A stretch of DNA of 8,767 nt from an uncultured Chlorobiales bacterium (lineage in GTDB: Bacteria > Bacteroidota > Chlorobiia > Chlorobiales > Thermochlorobacteraceae), in contig CALGMC010000134.1 in NCBI GenBank assembly GCA_937959145.1, forward strand, positions 1 through 8,767, in the 5' to 3' direction. The notes under the pieces are model-generated. The model was not told the origin of the DNA and did not search any database. It worked only from the letters and a program-made list of their open reading frames with translations. Position 1 is the stretch's first letter, and every line of letters starts with the position of its first letter. The translations under genes were made by a program, and so were the position numbers. This document shows, piece after piece, positions 7,045 to 8,767 of the stretch.

Positions 7045-7874
7045 AACGCTACGCCGTCATTGTCGTGCTGTTGCTTGTAGGTGCTTGCAAAAGCCTTGAA
7101 TCAAGCAGTCCAACAAGTGAAGTCAAGTTGTCAAGTGAAGAAAAGCGATTGGCGGATTCGGTGCTGACGCTTGCGCTCGATAACGAAGCCCTTTACACCA
7201 TCGTTGAGCCAATCAAGCCGATTAGCACGGTGATGAATTTCTCGTTGCTAATTGCGCGACCTGATTCAGTTGCCAGCGGCGTGCGAGAGGCAAGCGCGCC
7301 AAGCCCAGCCGACCTGCAACGACTTCAACAACTGCAAACCGTTCTGAATCGATTGCAAATTGGCGATGTGCAGTTTTTGCTCATTCCGTTCAAGCGTGCA
7401 GAAAAAGGGAGGCGATATTTTGAAGTTGTTGCCGTCAATACTGCGTTGCTACAAAAAGTGATTGCACGCGACCAAACCTTTTGGGCGCAATGGGGATTTG
7501 TGCCAAACGCCAATCCTGCCGTCGTGCTTACGACCGTTGAGTTTGAAGAACGCTTAGACCGTTATCGCGGCTATGGCTATCTCTTTGGCTATCCTGAACA
7601 CGCGATTACCTTTTTCGTCGAAGCGGCGCGAAGCGAAGACTCGACCAAGCAGTTCGTTAAGCGCGACTTCTTTCAAATTCCCGTCTTCTCATCTGAAACA
7701 GGACACTTTACTTACGCCATTCCAAAAGGCTACACGCCAACCGAAGTCGACTCCGCGCTCTATCGCACAGCAACCGCAACCTTGCAACGCTACAAAGCCA
7801 TGCGACAAAATTTTATCGGCAAAGACGGACGACTAAAAGCGCGTGAGTTATTGGACGAACTGCTCAAAAAATGA
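7041..7874 (+). CDS. Predicted lipoprotein, 277 residues, unknown family
   Basis: The start at 7041 overlaps the preceding stop (ATGA) and opens a lipoprotein signal, MKRYAVIVVLLLVGAC, with lipobox VGAC and Cys16 lipidated. The reading frame is open much farther upstream, but that extension only shadows the membrane-protein gene. The mature protein is soluble and mixed alpha/beta: a polar Ser-rich linker (about 18-35), a helical region with LQRLQQLQTVLNRLQ (92-106), beta-type segments (QFLLIPFKRA at 111-120, YFEVVAVN at 126-133), and a distinctive core GYLFGYPEHAITFFVEA (179-195). It ends in a charged helix (LKARELLDELLKK). The glycine/tyrosine-rich core with P185, E186 and H187 looks like a conserved functional site, but I cannot name a family or an activity. 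As the last gene of the coupled run it likely acts in the envelope with the upstream membrane and outer-membrane proteins. No terminator is evident after it. Confidence 0.8.
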   Translation: MKRYAVIVVLLLVGACKSLESSSPTSEVKLSSEEKRLADSVLTLALDNEALYTIVEPIKPISTVMNFSLLIARPDSVASGVREASAPSPADLQRLQQLQTVLNRLQIGDVQFLLIPFKRAEKGRRYFEVVAVNTALLQKVIARDQTFWAQWGFVPNANPAVVLTTVEFEERLDRYRGYGYLFGYPEHAITFFVEAARSEDSTKQFVKRDFFQIPVFSSETGHFTYAIPKGYTPTEVDSALYRTATATLQRYKAMRQNFIGKDGRLKARELLDELLKK

Positions 7875-7916
7875 AATCGGAAAGACGTAAATTTGACGCA
7901 GTAAAACTGCACATCA

Positions 7917-8666
7917 ATGAGCGTCTATCAATCACCGAAAAGTTCAAATCCTGTTTATGCCTTAGCATTTGGCGCGCACCCCGACGATGTAGAACTGGCG
8001 TGCGCCGCAACCATGCTCAAACTCCATGACGAAAAAAAATCAGTCGCCATTTGCGACCTTACCGAAGGCGAAAAAGGCACACGTGGCACAAGAGAAATTC
8101 GCCAGCGCGAAGCCCAAGAAGCGGCATCATGGCTCGGCATTACGGAACGAATCAACTTGAACTTAGGCGACACCGCATTTGAAAACACCCTCGAGAACCG
8201 CAACAAAATCATTTCCGTCATTCGATACTTTCAACCGACGGTTGTTTTCGCCACGCAGCCCGAAGAGCGACACCCCGACCACATACGCGCTTCGCGCCTG
8301 ATTACAGAAGCCTGTTTTTATGCAGGCTTACAAAAGATTGAAACACATTGGAACAATCAACCGCAAACGCCACATCGCCCAAAGCATTTGCTTTACTACA
8401 TTCAAGACCGCTTTGCCGAACCTGATGTGATTCTCGACGTCAGCCAAACATATGAAGCATCGCGAAAGGCGATTTTGGCTTACAAGTCGCAGTTCTTTAA
8501 CCCCGATTCAACAGAGCCAGAGACCTTCATTAGCCGCAAAGAATTTTTGGAAGGATTAGATGCAAAGGCAAGAGTATTCGGCGAAATGATTGGCGCAAAA
8601 TACGGCGAAGGATTTTTGATTTATCGTCATCTTGGCATCGCGACATTTTCCGACGTGTTTCGGTAA
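7917..8666 (+). CDS. bshB1: Bacillithiol biosynthesis deacetylase BshB1 (PIG-L/LmbE family)
   Basis: A 249-residue cytoplasmic zinc-dependent deacetylase that removes the acetyl group from GlcNAc-malate to give GlcN-malate, the second step of bacillithiol synthesis. The N-terminal AFGAHPDDVELACA (17-30) holds the PIG-L motif: H21 and D24 as metal ligands and D23 as the likely general base. RHPDHIRASRLITEA (118-132) supplies the second motif with H122 as third metal ligand. Other BshB1-like features are DLTEGEKGTRGT (47-58), NLGDTAFEN (82-90) and the C-terminal YKSQFF (203-208) and GEGFLIYRH (230-238). Length fits the BshB1 subfamily. Green sulfur bacteria are known to make N-methyl-bacillithiol, so the gene suits the suspected lineage. 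The start at 7917 lacks a good ribosome binding site. The gene lies 42 bases after the lipoprotein and 30 before trpF and is probably functionally separate from the upstream envelope genes. Confidence 0.93.
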   Translation: MSVYQSPKSSNPVYALAFGAHPDDVELACAATMLKLHDEKKSVAICDLTEGEKGTRGTREIRQREAQEAASWLGITERINLNLGDTAFENTLENRNKIISVIRYFQPTVVFATQPEERHPDHIRASRLITEACFYAGLQKIETHWNNQPQTPHRPKHLLYYIQDRFAEPDVILDVSQTYEASRKAILAYKSQFFNPDSTEPETFISRKEFLEGLDAKARVFGEMIGAKYGEGFLIYRHLGIATFSDVFR

Positions 8667-8696
8667 ATTTCAATCTCTATCCACAATCCAACGAGA

Positions 8697-8767
8697 ATGG
8701 TCAAGGTTAAAATTTGCGGCATCACCAATTTAGACGACGCACTTCTGGCGGCAGAATTCGGTGCCGA
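8697..8767 (+). CDS. trpF: Phosphoribosylanthranilate isomerase, N-terminal part (partial)
   Basis: ATG 8697 opens a frame running to the window edge with 23 full codons: MVKVKICGITNLDDALLAAE then FGA. The VKICGIT strand followed by N-x-x-DA-x-x-A is the hallmark N-terminus of TrpF, which converts N-(5-phosphoribosyl)anthranilate to the enol ribulose phosphate in tryptophan synthesis. C7 corresponds to the conserved catalytic cysteine of the KICGIT motif. Only the first strand and helix of the TIM barrel are present because the gene is cut by the window end, not broken. It follows bshB1 after 30 bases without a visible terminator, so the two may be co-transcribed. Confidence 0.9.
   Translation, partial: MVKVKICGITNLDDALLAAEFGA

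Noticed and set aside
7898..7910. Perfect 5-bp inverted repeat GCAGT-AAA-ACTGC just upstream of bshB1, as a possible terminator or regulatory hairpin
   Set aside because: The stem is short, only partly GC and has no T-tract. It lies 6 bases before the start and could affect initiation, but it is within chance expectation.

Overview
All genes in this 8.8 kb window lie on the + strand and are packed tightly. The organism is probably a bacterium of the Fibrobacteres-Chlorobi-Bacteroidetes (FCB) group, most likely Chlorobiota/Ignavibacteria-like. Three things point there: a type IX secretion sorting domain with the NYPNPFNP signature, a DUF4876/DUF6850 gene pair that I know from Bacteroidota, and a bacillithiol deacetylase (bshB1). 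The phylum call is an inference from protein content; the window has no rRNA or other marker.

Bases 1-7874 look like one long transcription unit. It runs: the C-terminal tail of an unidentified membrane protein, a DUF1826 protein, a TonB-dependent receptor, a small Ig-like lipoprotein, a DUF4876 protein with a type IX sorting tail, a DUF6850-type outer-membrane barrel, a small four-helix membrane protein and a 277-residue lipoprotein of unknown family. Most junctions overlap by 1-8 bases; the largest gaps are 49 and 36 bases. I see no convincing promoter or terminator between the genes.

The core, about 749-6664, looks like a poorly characterised outer-membrane system: a TonB-driven receptor, two surface or periplasmic partner proteins and a second barrel. 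In the Bacteroidota versions I remember, the Ig-like lipoprotein part and DUF4876 are one polypeptide. Here they are two adjacent genes, and the DUF4876 half carries its own type IX sorting domain, which suggests a different route to the cell surface. The DUF1826 gene in front shows an HxD...H-R pattern like that of Fe(II)/2-oxoglutarate dioxygenases. I recall this family near zinc-homeostasis genes, so metal or metallophore uptake is a reasonable but unproven role.

After a 42-base gap the window ends in housekeeping genes: bshB1 (bacillithiol-type thiol biosynthesis) and the first 23 codons of trpF (tryptophan biosynthesis). No tRNA, rRNA, CRISPR array, insertion sequence or att site was seen, and no gene-free stretch exceeds about 50 bases.
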